DNA from: Glandiceps talaboti
Taxonomy: Eukaryota; Hemichordata; Enteropneusta; Spengelidae
Length of the DNA: 64,000 bases
Direction: 5' to 3'
NCBI RefSeq assembly: GCF_964340395.1
Contig: NC_135554.1
Span: 6,962,975-7,026,974, forward strand
Positions 11,859 to 24,074 of this stretch are shown here, piece after piece. Within the stretch, counting starts at the first letter, position 1. The number at the start of each line of letters is the position of its first letter. A program made the position numbers and the translations under genes. The notes under the pieces were generated by a model that made no database searches, was not told where the DNA came from, and saw nothing but the letters and a program-made list of their open reading frames with translations.

Positions 11859-14800
11859 CTACAGATGGAATTTCCTTCGACTTGTGTCCATTTCATGACG
11901 CTGAAACAAACAACAAAACAAAAATCAATCTATGTTCCTATAAGTAGCGCTGTCTTTACTTCATATTTCCCATGACTTGTGTTCATTTCATAACACTGAA
12001 GAAAGCAATGAAACTTAAATCAATCCAAGTACAAACATGTATAAGTAACATCTTTGAATACCTTTGCTAATTCTATAGCATTTTTTCTTCAGGGTAGTAA
12101 GTAGGTAAAATATATCTAAGTTTTCCAATTGCAATTTACTTATTGCATAAAGCAATGCCAGTTTACGAGATCACACTTTTTCTGTTACCATGGTTGCCCG
12201 TAACAAAAACACTAAATCTAATAACATTATAAGAACGATGTGAAAGCAGTTAATACGAATTTGTATTACAATGGCATATCACCAAGAAAGCAATATTATG
12301 TGCAAAATTAATCAGATCTCACATAACTGTTAAAAACACTTTCCACTTGAAAACAGTAGTACAGACATTTCAGCTGTTTTTATACTAAATTACTAAACAT
12401 AAATCAATTAACTACTACTCTTACCTTGTGTACCCATTCATATTCACCAAATTTGGAATCAAATGTTCCTTTCTGAAGAGATCGTAATTTTAAAGTAAAC
12501 CTCGGACCAATTTCCTGTAAACCAACTCTCTTCTCATTACGGAAAATATACCTATAAATAGAATGTAATCATTCTCCTGTTATATCATACACAGTAAAGC
12601 CAAATAATCTATGGTTATGGTTACATAAAACTTTATTGATATTTTCATTTTTGATGTGTAAATCAGTTGATAAAAATATCTATAAAGTATTAGTATGTCT
12701 CTCGGGACAAAGATGGAGACACTGTGAGAAATTATGAATATTTTCCTTATTTGGAATAGAATTATCAAATATAATAGAAACTGAATGTGAAATAAGCAAT
12801 ATAATTTATAAACAGGAAACAATTGATACTGTTCAAGAAGCTGCCCTATTGACTTGGATACAAGATACATTCTTATTTCATAAATCAGAAAAACCTTTAT
12901 AAATTTTGTCAAATATTATCATTAAAAGAAAAAATTAAGCAATTGTCCAAATAGTTACTGTATACCTGTAACATAAGTGATTACAGCAGAAGAAAGAAAG
13001 CTGTGCTGAAGCAAAAGTCACAATGGATACAATTATTGCTTGTGTTGTGTCTGTCTCTTGCAAAGGGTGATTTACATAAATTGTATTCCAATTGTTGCAT
13101 GTGTCTTGTCTCTTGCAGAGGGTGATTTATATACATTGTAATGCAATTGTTGTATGTGTCTGTCTCTTGTAGAGTGGATTTATATACATTGTAATACAAT
13201 TGTTGCATGTGTCTGTCTCTTGCAGAGGGTGATTTATATACATTGTAATACAATTGTTGTATGTGTCTGTCTCTTGTAGAGGGTGATTTATATACATTGT
13301 AATACAATTGTTGCATGTGTCTGTCTCTTGCAGAGGGTGATTTATATACATTGTAATACAATTGTTGCAAGTGTCTGTCTCTTGCTGAGGGTGATCTATG
13401 TACACTGTAATACAATGACTGTTACCTGCATGAAAAATGTCTAAAAGTACAGACAAGTTTGGAAAACAAAGTTATGTGTTTGACCTTCTGAACAGAAGAT
13501 GCCAATACATGTACCCATTCCACTGTCTTTCATGTTTTTAAGTTCTGAATGTGTAGCTAAATACAACTCTAGCCCAAGTCATTACATGTAAGCCTGCACG
13601 ATCATGCTCCTAGGTCTTGTGCTTGTACACATTCTAACGTGTATCTAAACCTCTGTAATGTAAAATAAATCTTACCTGTGTCGTCTAAAGAAGATGTAAT
13701 CTCTCTGATTATGAAATGTAACCACTTGTCTTCCTTTGAATTCTGGATTATGTGGAAATAAAGATGCCAACAAACGTCCTACACTATGACCCAATCTGGT
13801 GTTAAAGTTATTTAGAATTAGTTCTGGTTGGTGTTCTGTGCTGGTACTGCAACGCTACGATGAAAACATAAATGTCATCAGTTAGTGAGGGCGACATTAT
13901 AAATACCTGTGTATCATAACCATAATTTGTGAATCTGCTATATAACGTAGTGAATGGAGTCATGATGGTTGAATAGTTAAAGAGTATCTGGCTTGTAATC
14001 CGTACATTGGTGTTTAGAGTCATGATGGTTGAAAGGTTAAGAGTGGCTGGCTTGTCATCTGTACATTGCTGGTTGTAGAGTCATGATGGTTGAATGTTTG
14101 GAGTGACACATCAAATATCGACTAGTGAAAAGAGCACACTGCTGCCAAAACCTTTTATTTTTAAAATTTCACACACTACTTCCATTGATGTGTACAAATA
14201 GCTATTCTTTCTCTTTCTAGTTTCATTCTATGGTAATACTCACCCTGATTTCTCTGGCTAATTTGACAGTACTCATTTTAAAGTGAAGGGTTGGACCATC
14301 AGGTAAATGGCAAATCAGTAATCCATCTGTACATGAGTTAAGGAAGTGTAGACTACACTACAGGTAGATTAGTATTGTGTTGATTCTCCATGATCTAATA
14401 CATAAACAAGTCAATATAATGGACATATCCAAATGCATTATTATGATTCATAAATCATATCTATGGTACATAAAAATTACATATTTTGAAGACTGCTTTC
14501 ATTAAAACAATACAGGATTCAAAAACACTTCTCTAAGATGTCCCTGTATCTGGACAATATTAGTTATGACTCAGGATACATTTGTGTTTACAGACACTGA
14601 CCTCTTCTTACGCCTACAAGAAGTGCAAGTCAGGAGGGTTGTTTGTACCATGTGACTGGTGTTTTGTATAGTTTACATAGACATGAATTCTGGCTGACAC
14701 CTAGCAGAAGTAGGAAACTTTTTTTATACCTGTGTGAACAGCACTCAAGTATATAGTGTGAACAGGGCTAAAGTATAGTGTGAACAGGGCTAAAGTATAG

Positions 14801-17626
14801 TGTGAACAGGGCTAAAGTATAGTGTGAACAGGGCTAAAGTACTAGTATACACTATCAACAAACCTATACTGACACCTATGGAACTCTGAACTAGATCATA
14901 GATGGTTTGTGTCTTGTATAAACAGAACAGTGAACTGACATTCATATCTTGTGATAATTATACAAGGATACTTGGTTTCTTCCGGTCTTCATTTATAACA
15001 ACCAAGTCTGTAAAATCACGTCCAATTGCCTGTGGTATCACTTTCTTCAAAGCCAACCCTCTTCTGTAGTAGACTTCTGAGTTTGGTATACTATCAGATA
15101 ACTCCTTACATAGCCTGGTTGTTCTCTGAAAACAAAAGAAAAAAACCAACTAAGTAAAATAGTGACATAAAGCAAGGTCCTTGGCATTATCCCAACCATT
15201 AGACTATGTCTTCATCTGTCAAATTTTGAACAAAGCTAGTTGACACAGATTTGATTACAGTGTAACCATTGTCACCCAGTTTGATGCTGACTGAACAGCC
15301 TTAGGATGTTTATGATAAGAATACAACTTGTCATTTGCTGACTGGAATCTACAAATCAATTCAGTCTGACTAGTTACACAAAGGGGATTCACACACTTGG
15401 ATGTCCACAGCTGTTATTTGTTAAATGCTGAATTGATTATCAGCATGGTTGGATTCAGCTAATGATTTTTCAATACTGTGTACATTGGCAACTTGTAGAA
15501 GTTTGACCTGTGGATGTGATTTTCATAAAATTATAGAACCCCAACATATTTTATTATATAAAGGGGTTAAAGCCGGGGTAAAATCAGGTAAAAAATGTAT
15601 AGATTTCTATGCCTTGATTTGAACTATAATTTTGTTAAGGAAACCATAATAACATATAGGTAAATCTGGTAAACTTTGTATGGATTTTACGATATCTTGC
15701 ATCATACATTGTAATTTGGGTGGTGAATCCCAAAATACCTGACCAACTACTAAGGTAGATTTTACCTACTATTAAATCCTTGCAAAAAGTAAATGAAAGT
15801 GAGGCATCTATACTGTTGTAACATTGTTGTTGATAAGTACATCTAATATGTCAAAATAAAACAAATAAATGTTGTCTGACTTTAGTTCAACTTACTGATT
15901 TAGGTCTATCTGATGTGGTTATTAATATTTTGGGTGTTGTCTCTCTGTTGAAATACGTTGCCATTTCATCAGTAGCTTCATCATACAATACCTACAATGT
16001 AACAAACAACAGCACATTACAGGTCATTTCTAAATAAATATAATCAAATACATGTACGTCACTGGAGAAAAGATGTCATAGATGTCACTGTCAAAGCCAA
16101 CATCTGGCATCTAATTTTCATGGTGAACATGTAGTTTCAATAATGTAGAATTGGTAGTGTATTGTCATGATACAGCACTTGAAAAGTTCAGAATTGGTGA
16201 CAGATACACACACTTTCATGACATAGAACTCTAAAACTGATGACATAAACACTTGCTGTCATGACATGCTTCCAGAACTGATAAACTAAACATGTTTATT
16301 ATTACCATAGGCCTATACATGTAGAACTGATCACAAACACATATTGTTATGACATACAACTCAGTTACTGATGACATGTGTTGTCATGACATAGAACAAC
16401 AAAAATGATGATGTAAATACATAGATACATTGTACATGTTGTCATGACATACAGCTCCAGTATAGATGACATATACACATATTATACTGCACATAACTCA
16501 AGTACTGATGACATAACCACACGTTGTCATGACACAAAACTCCAGAAATGATGACATATACACATATTGTCATGACACACAACTCCAGAACTGATGACAT
16601 CAGTCACATCACTGATAACATACCTCTTCATCTTGTGGATCTACCATAGTCTCATCATACACTCTGGTATTTTCAATTGTTCTGGGTATTCTCTTAGCAG
16701 GTCCCTAAAAAAAAAGTGAAAAGAGGTCATTTCATTAAATAAACCAACTACTCAGTATTGGTGGGAATAATTTATTAATAATGTACAAATCAAGTTAGAA
16801 TAATATCTCATTCTGAAACCAATTCAAAAAAGAATATACATATTATATATGTTTGTACTTACATTTTCGGAATTTTCCTCTTTCTTGCGTTTCTTTTGTC
16901 GTTCACGTTTTTCCTATTAAAAGTTTTAACATTTATTATAAGAATACAAAAATGATGTATAAATTATAATATATGTTTAGGTACACAGTTCAATAATCAC
17001 AATTATATTTATACAAGCTATAGCACATACCATGAGATTTGTAACATGTTTAGTTATAAGAACTTGATGTTTATCAATACAGTAAAAAAAATCAAGTCAT
17101 CTTTGTCATCGATGACTATATTTGAACCCTCAGTAGTACCAGATTGATTCATATGATATAAAAATTGTGTTACTACATAGATTTCAAACGAAAGAATCAG
17201 ATGTACAACATGTAGTTTATCTCTATTTTATTGTGTGTGTGTGTGTGTGGGGGGGGGGGGGTCGTGTTATTGAATGTCATAGTCCAACACATCGAACCTA
17301 TCAGAGTAGAACAACAGCAATTAAATAAAATAAACATGACTTTGTAATTTGATTATGATGTACAATGTATTGTGCAATTTTAAAGCCCAGCCCGGGCTAT
17401 GCTTGTAACGTTATTACACACGCGACATGGCCAGTCCCCAACCCACACTCTGAAATGAAAATGCGATAGAACTATTCATTAATACCTTGTGTTTCTTCCG
17501 TTTCAGCTTCACATACTCTTCTCTTCTCCTGTCCTTATTTTTGATTCGAGATATATTTGGTAGGGGTATTTCTACGGAAAGTTTCGACTTATCGGCTGAT
17601 CGCTTCTCCACATGGTGGTCCGCCAT
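11859..17626 (-). CDS. RPF1: Ribosome production factor 1 (Brix domain)
   Basis: Nine exons on the minus strand join in frame: 17626-17486, 16913-16863, 16704-16624, 15991-15896, 15125-14972, 14326-14244, 13854-13676, 12551-12425 and 11900-11859, giving 317 aa against about 349 in human. RPF1 is a nucleolar protein needed for pre-rRNA processing and assembly of the 60S subunit. The N-terminus is basic ([20 protein letters not shown], then KREKRQKKRKK-like residues). The Brix domain follows from about residue 100: [89 protein letters not shown]. The C-terminus is [11 protein letters not shown]. The start ATG lies in a YY1-like element. Its introns carry several tandem repeats. Confidence 0.96.
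11954..11995 (-). pseudogene. Decayed tandem duplicate of RPF1 terminal exon
   Basis: Upstream of the true last exon lies a second copy preceded by TTTCTTCAG. It reads [12 protein letters not shown] where the real exon reads [12 protein letters not shown], and it has no stop at the matching place. Flanking sequence is also duplicated (AAATCAAT...TATAAGTA), giving a unit of about 95 bp. Confidence 0.7.
13037..13410. repeat. Minisatellite, about 55-60 bp unit, in RPF1 intron 7
   Basis: Roughly seven copies of a unit containing TGTCTGTCTCTTG, AGAGGGTGATTTATAT and CATTGTAATACAATTG. Repetitive minus-strand ORFs arise from it and are not considered coding. Confidence 0.93.
13960..14100. repeat. 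Tandem repeat, about 61 bp unit, in RPF1 intron 6
   Basis: Two and a half imperfect copies with AGTCATGATGGTTGAA and TCTGTACATTG-like landmarks, just upstream of RPF1 exon 7 in genome orientation. Confidence 0.75.
14752..14842. repeat. 22-bp tandem repeat
   Basis: Four nearly identical copies of a unit reading GTGTGAACAGGGCTAAAGTA, with a partial leading copy, in an RPF1 intron. Confidence 0.93.
16060..16610. repeat. Degenerate tandem repeat built on a TGTCATGACA palindrome
   Basis: About nine imperfect units of 50-60 bp, each with the 10-bp palindrome or a variant followed by AACTCCAGAACTGATGACAT-like sequence. It fills most of RPF1 intron 3. Confidence 0.8.
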
Positions 17627-17640
17627 TTTGAAATAGACAC
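17600..17640 (-). promoter_or_regulatory. RPF1 start region with YY1-like element over the ATG
   Basis: On the minus strand the start codon sits in CAAAATGGCGGACC, which matches the YY1 consensus common at TATA-less housekeeping promoters. The same arrangement is seen at the LEPROT start codon. Confidence 0.5.
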
Positions 17641-18485
17641 TTTAACTACCTAAGGATTAGTTGGCAGAGCAGAGACCCTCTAAGTTCAGATTATTTGCCT
17701 TCACGTTTTTATAAGGTCGCGATCTTACTCCGACCATTGGTGGCGCTCTACAAAGTGGTAAAATTATTCCGGTGTGATTTCTTGGGTCTCGCAACATCAT
17801 AATTATTGGTGTATTTCTTTTATATGGGCCTTGAGCCTGATCCAAACAATAAATAAAATAAAAATAATCAAAAGAAAAGAACAGACAAGCTATTATTTCA
17901 ATGAATATGCAGGTGTATAAGACGAAAAGCAGTACTTTACAAAAAAACCCCACTTTTCATTTGTCAATACTTCGCGACCTACAGTACTATAATTTTAATG
18001 CACTTATATATCAATATCTGTTCAGCTCTGACAGCTCTAACCATAACAGCGATGCTTCAAAAACATATCTTGTGTCTTAGCTCGTCTGTATTAATAAGGT
18101 TTTTACTTTTTATTTTATCAAAATGAGGTTTCCGGTTAAACTACATTACACTTTAATTGTCATTTTTATTTTATTTTACCACATATTTATGAATTATTTT
18201 TGAGATCATCTCTTATTGATGTTGCAAAAAGGTGATGCGCAGTCACACTTGCTTGGTCACTTTTCGCTATAAATTCTTTTGTCAGCAATACAGGAATTTG
18301 AAAATAAGCGTCCCTTCACCCAACCCAAGGTATATGTGACCATTACACTGGTACTTTGCTTAAATAGAGAAGATGTAGCAGTATACACTTTGCAATGACT
18401 AACATTTATTTCTTTTGTAATTTCTCCTGGTTTGGTCCTACACATGGAGTAAAACAACTGCTATTGGCAATGTGCACAACTGAAA

Positions 18486-18900
18486 TCCAATGTCTGACAC
18501 ACACACACACACACACACACACGCAGTAAGAGAAACAAACTTAAAAAAACCCTACAGGATAATGGAACAACCCATGGACTTTAGCCAAGTGACTATGTAA
18601 CATGATTATAAAATGATACCTCATTGACTTCCATTCTAAAAGACAACCTATTTTAACAGAAAATCATTCTTTTGAACGTAACTTGAAAACTACTGATCAA
18701 GATCACTTTCATTGCAACAATTTTTTCATCTACACATCATAAGCAATGTCCCTCCCAAATTTGAAATCAATCGATCCAGTTGTTTCTCACTCTCAGTTGT
18801 TCTCTCTCTCTCACACACACACATCCACACATACATACATACATAAGTACACACACACACCTGCACATACATACATACATACATACATATCTTGATGCCT
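18486..18900. repeat. Microsatellite-linked repeat
   Basis: (CA)n at 18498-18522, then about 260 bp of single-copy-looking sequence (GAAATCAATCGATCCAG near 18760), then CT-rich and (CA)n/(CATA)n tracts to about 18890. The layout resembles a short mobile element ending in simple repeats. The family is not recognised. Confidence 0.4.
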
Positions 18901-19316
18901 ATAGCACGCTGAACCTCAGTTCAGTTGTGCTACAAACCACTGAAGGACGGTCAACCAATTAACACTATCCCATCATCTTATATTCCCACTTTAAAATCAG
19001 ACTGCTAAGTATCCATGGCTTACATGTAGTATCCTGCACATAAAACCAAGACAGTTGCTTCCTTCTGGTAAACTGAATTTTTATTCCACTATCAACATTC
19101 TGTGCAAAGACTGAAGGCTGAATATACACTTCAGTTGTGACACGGTTATACATAGAACATAAAAACAAATTTTTTTTTTTCAAAGTCTCTCTTCTAGATG
19201 ACTAGCATATATAAAATGTTACGTCAAAAGATTATAATACAAGAATGATATTGTAGTTACTTATAGTTACGTTTACACAAATAGTATGAAGTGAATTGAT
19301 CTATTCTATAGTCTAA

Positions 19317-19791
19317 AAGTCATCCGTGGTTTCAATTCTCTTTGATCTGTCTAGTCAAACAGACTGTAATGACATCATCGGTCCGGGCTTATTGGCCTGA
19401 AAGGAAAATTAGACCGCACCCACAACGGCTGATCTATCAGTCTATCTAGTCAAATAGATGTATGTAGAACAACATTCTGTGCTAAAGTTTAAATTTTAAA
19501 TTACCACAAACAACTGTATTTAATGCAATTGGAGCCCGAAGACGATATCACATCTACATGTGACTCACATTCAAATTTGAAGGTGGTGGTACGATGTACA
19601 CATAATTTGTATATCAGAATCGTGTTTTTCTTGAATGAATTACGCAATTACAAGTACCTGTCAATGTGTGATGGATTACTATTGACATGACTTTTGTCAG
19701 CATGTGGTTAAGCTAGATATTCACTCTGATTAGATCAATTTGATGAGACGTGCACGAGAGATAAAATAGAATCGAAACCACGGATAACTTC
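19317..19791. mobile_element. Non-autonomous element with about 31-bp terminal inverted repeats
   Basis: The left end (AAGTCATCCGTGGTTTCAAT, 19317 on) is matched in reverse complement by the right end (GAATCGAAACCACGGATAAC, to about 19791). The element is about 475 bp and has no ORF. Related internal motifs (GTCTAGTCAAACAGAC, ATCTAGTCAAATAGAT) occur near 19351 and 19446. Confidence 0.65.
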
Positions 19792-20191
19792 TTGAGTACA
19801 TATTCCAACACAATATTTTATTAGCCTAGGTTCTTGATTAAAAATTTCATTACACCTATCAATGCTGATGAACCCATGATGACTACAATGATGGTCCTAT
19901 GTTTCAAAATTACATTCAAAATGTATATCTACATATTCGCACACAAAAAAATTCAAGGAATACAAAACAGGGCTCATAGAAACTTGGTTATGAAAAACAA
20001 AAATATGGCCACTGAAGCACAACTGACAGCATTTTAATAATATGATTATTTCATAACAATTTTTAATATGAAAGTAAATCGATTATTGATATGTTACTGG
20101 AATGGGCATCTTCCATTTCCAGGTCAAAGAAAATGAATCATATACAGACACAACTTTTAAACCCACTAAGTGATCTGATGTGATATCTATT

Positions 20192-20354
20192 CTTATTGCC
20201 TTGCCTTATTCGGGCACTAGTCGACATCATATTACCCCTGGTGGTGTTATGTAGAAACTTTTTCCTTTAGCTTTCAACCTCTGGGAATTAGTTGCTGCAT
20301 AACCACCCTCGGGGTACTGGATGTCTACTCGTGCCCTCATAGCCAGGCAATAAG
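20192..20354. repeat. Fold-back element, family E
   Basis: Arms of about 60 bp: CTTATTGCCTTGCC...GGGCAC.AGT on the left, inverted as GTGCCCTCATAGCCAGG and CAATAAG on the right. The spacer is about 40 bp. It is downstream of LEPROT and has no coding capacity. Confidence 0.8.
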
Positions 20355-20999
20355 TTTATAATAATCTTTCATTTCTGAATATATGCCTTCTCTACTTTCA
20401 TTTATTGAACATTTGATACAGAGCAGGGTGACTCATCCTCTTTTTCTTGCGTCTCATGACGCAAAGTATGAGGTCACACAAAGACTGACTGCATAGCGCC
20501 ACACCTTTTTGGACTTATTTCACAAATCTTTCACAGAATATGTTGTTATGGCAATAATACATCCAACAAATTGTTCCATAAATACATTCATCCATCCATC
20601 CATACACACAGACATATGGAGCGTGATCCCTACGTGTATATCTTTACCAAGTTTGTCAGCTGTAGTCAATATAGAATCATGACAACAGGTAATTACCTGT
20701 TTCTAAAAAAATATTACAAACAGAATGACACAATATCTACACAAGATGTTACATTATGGAAACATTTTCCAGCAAGACTTACTCTGCAACACATTGAGTA
20801 ACTTTTATGCATATCAAACGGTATAATAATCTATTTCATTACAACTAAACGCATGGTTTCCTCTCTCTGGAATCATATTTTGTATAGTTCAGTCGAAGGA
20901 TGAATGTCAAATACATGTATGTGTTAAAAGGTCATACATAGGTTACTTTCATAGAAAATGCACTTGTCAGTGCACGTTTCAAGTGGCTTTGCATCTAGT

Positions 21000-21087
21000 C
21001 TGTTAGGTAAGCCATGACAGGGCGCCCTCACACATCAGTCAACCTCTAAGTTTGATAGAGCAGGCCGGTGAGGGCGGTACGACATTA
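21000..21087. repeat. GC-rich fold-back element, family B, copy 2
   Basis: Shares GGCGCCCTCACACATC.GTCAACC and GGCCGGTGAGGGCGG with the element at 7835-7941, in the opposite orientation. The ends have decayed. Confidence 0.7.
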
Positions 21088-22099
21088 CATATTTTACACT
21101 TTACTGACAATCTACTTTGTATCATGCCATAAAAATGTTCATTTTAACCTTCTAAACTGACACTGGTACTTCAATTTAAACTTTTACTGTAAGTGTAACA
21201 CTATTTCTAACACGGACACATTTCAAAATCATATATTTACAACAGACATGCTGATAAAGTTATGTATTTATTACAAGTTTTAGATAACATATCACAAGAT
21301 GTTTACTATCTAACTAACTAACTAACTACAGTTCAGATTCTAATCGGCAGTTACGACATACCCCAGTAATAACAAGTGTTTTTTCCCCCTTTCTGTACAC
21401 AGAGAACCAATATCAAGTCTCTTTATTTTGAATTCTATTCAATGTATACATACTAGTATACATTTCATTAGCTCATACACAAGTGAAAAATAAGGCCAAC
21501 CTTATTAGTTTTTATGTTTCTCATCACATTTTTGGCGAGAAGTGACTTTATTTTTATTGTTAATTTTTGCAATTAATCTTTTCATTATTCACATTTTATG
21601 CACACAAAGAGTGACAAGAAGATCAACAGTTTGCACTCGCAAGTTCTTACTTATCAAATTATGCTGACGTGTGTATTGGTTTGTCAATTTATGCATGCAC
21701 ATACGTAGACAAAATAAATTGTAATTTTTATGACAACTAACACAAAGTTTGTGGAAGTTATCGACAATTTATAAGTGATGAATTGATAATTCTACAAACA
21801 TTTGATAAAAAATTCAATATCACTTCAGTGGAATGCTCCGGATGGATTAAGACAAGAAACAAATGAAAATAATAAGGTGGCCCTCATTTGCATGACAAAA
21901 TAGAATTGTTGAAATCTGAATGATACAATGTTTTTGTCACAGGCGGTAAGAAGGTAGAATTTACTAAAAGTTTCCAAGTCTTTTTACGGAGATTCCCTTA
22001 CAATTGTCATTACATACATAGGCAACTCTGTAAATTTTACCAAATTTTACCAAGATACTGGCCATATAGCCGTAACAAAAACACTAACAATGTAACTTC

Positions 22100-22256
22100 T
22101 TAGAAGACGGAGAATTCAAACTCATCATCTCCTCTGAAGATCACAAAGTAGGCAAGAATAGTAAAGAAGCACACAGTGTTACCAGCTATTGTCAGCCCAG
22201 CTGCTCCCCACATGATCTACAAAAGAGATAGCAAATCAGCGATTAGTCTAGGTACG

Positions 22257-22314
<58 letters not shown>

Positions 22315-23998
22315 GTCAACCCAAATCATTTCTTCAGAGCCAGAATCCTTGAAACGTTGTTCTGTGCGACGGCACTGAAAGTCAATACACACGGAATGTT
22401 TCTTTGAATAATAATATATCTAGTTTTGAAAATTTTGAGACTGCAGTTGTCTTGTGTCCCGACATTGAGAATTCCAAAGTGTAAATACTACCTGCTAAAA
22501 ACCTGATTCACAATCTATTAAGAGGGATCTTTTTCAACAATAGCGTATGATGTATTTAGATGTTATTCCCCAATATTTTACTTCGTTTCACTAAGGAAAA
22601 TACTCATAAGGGGCTTTGTCATTACGAGTGGTTAGACAAGTAGTGACAAAACCCTTAGGTCACGAGTATGTTCCGGCTGAATTAAGAAAAATATTGGAGA
22701 ATAACATAATTATACCAGTGCTAGTAATATGAAACTTAAAAGAAAACTGGGGAATGTAATGACAATTTTGAATGTTTGACCCATATTTTGAACACAGCAG
22801 AACCAGTGACAGAGACACACTTTGTTGTGACACAGACACGCGTTGTCGTGACGATGTGTGGTATAATGATAGAGAGTACTATACAGATACAATAAACCAC
22901 TATTCAACCTAACAATGTAACCTAGATGTCATGCTACAGTGTTAATTTCTAAATATGCTATTGATATGATGAAAATTTTACTTCAAGTTCAATCAAAATG
23001 GTTTCCAAAAAAAGCTTTCAGACCCAAGATTGTCTTTTCCTGGTCTACAATCAGTAATGACAGAAGACATTTTCACCAGTCTCGCTGTGTTTTTTATTCT
23101 ATGGAACACACAGTTTGTTTGTTTTTAGTACTTACAGCATTGGTATGAGCTAGGATCAATGGTAGACCATACGCTGACACTACAATACCAGTCGTGAGAA
23201 AGATACAGAGTTCTATCAGTGCACTGCTTGCTCCCGATGACAAGTCTGGTGAATATTTTCTGGCAATTACTGTGGGTACTGGACATAATACATAGAAAAA
23301 CAACACAAACATAGGCCACCAGTCACTGGTATAAAGAAAGAAAGAAAGAAAGCGTTATTATTATTTTTGGTGAATTCACTCAAGTTTGCATATTGCATAC
23401 ATAGGCTGTTTGACTTATTTCTTACTCAACTGTGTCATTTGAATAAAACACTCAATAAATTTTCAAAATCTAAAACAGGCTTATATTGGTTTTGGGGTGA
23501 CCAGTGGCAAACCACTGTCACTGCATGAAAGGGTGGCATTTCTGGTTCCGTGTACATAAGTCATACAACAGAATTGCCGAAAATTCAGAAATGCCACATT
23601 TCCGTTGTGTGACCCGTCAGGTACAAGAAAGCGGAAACACCACTTTTCATGCAGTGTAATTTCTATGGTTTCTTCAAAATAGTATGTATATAAACAGAAA
23701 GCTGTCAATTTATCAAGATTGTCCTATTCTGTTACCAAGGATCTAAACAGCAGAACCAAAGTACTAAGATGCTTACCAAAAAAGTGTATTAAAACATATA
23801 TAAAATATAGCATTCAAATTTAAACATATTCACCATCACAGTTATTTCACATTCAAATTTGTGATAATGATAATTTGCATTGAACAATTCACTTCATATG
23901 CATATTATATATAAGTACATTGTCTTGCATAGACATGCACACCTTGTGTGTTCCATTGTGTAATCATTAACAAGTATTACTTGTATGACCCACTGTGA

Positions 23999-24074
<76 letters not shown>

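Noticed and set aside
12981-13456. Repetitive 109-144 codon minus-strand ORFs ([17 protein letters not shown]-type)
   Set aside because: They follow the minisatellite in an RPF1 intron, and two frames are open at once. There are no start or splice features.
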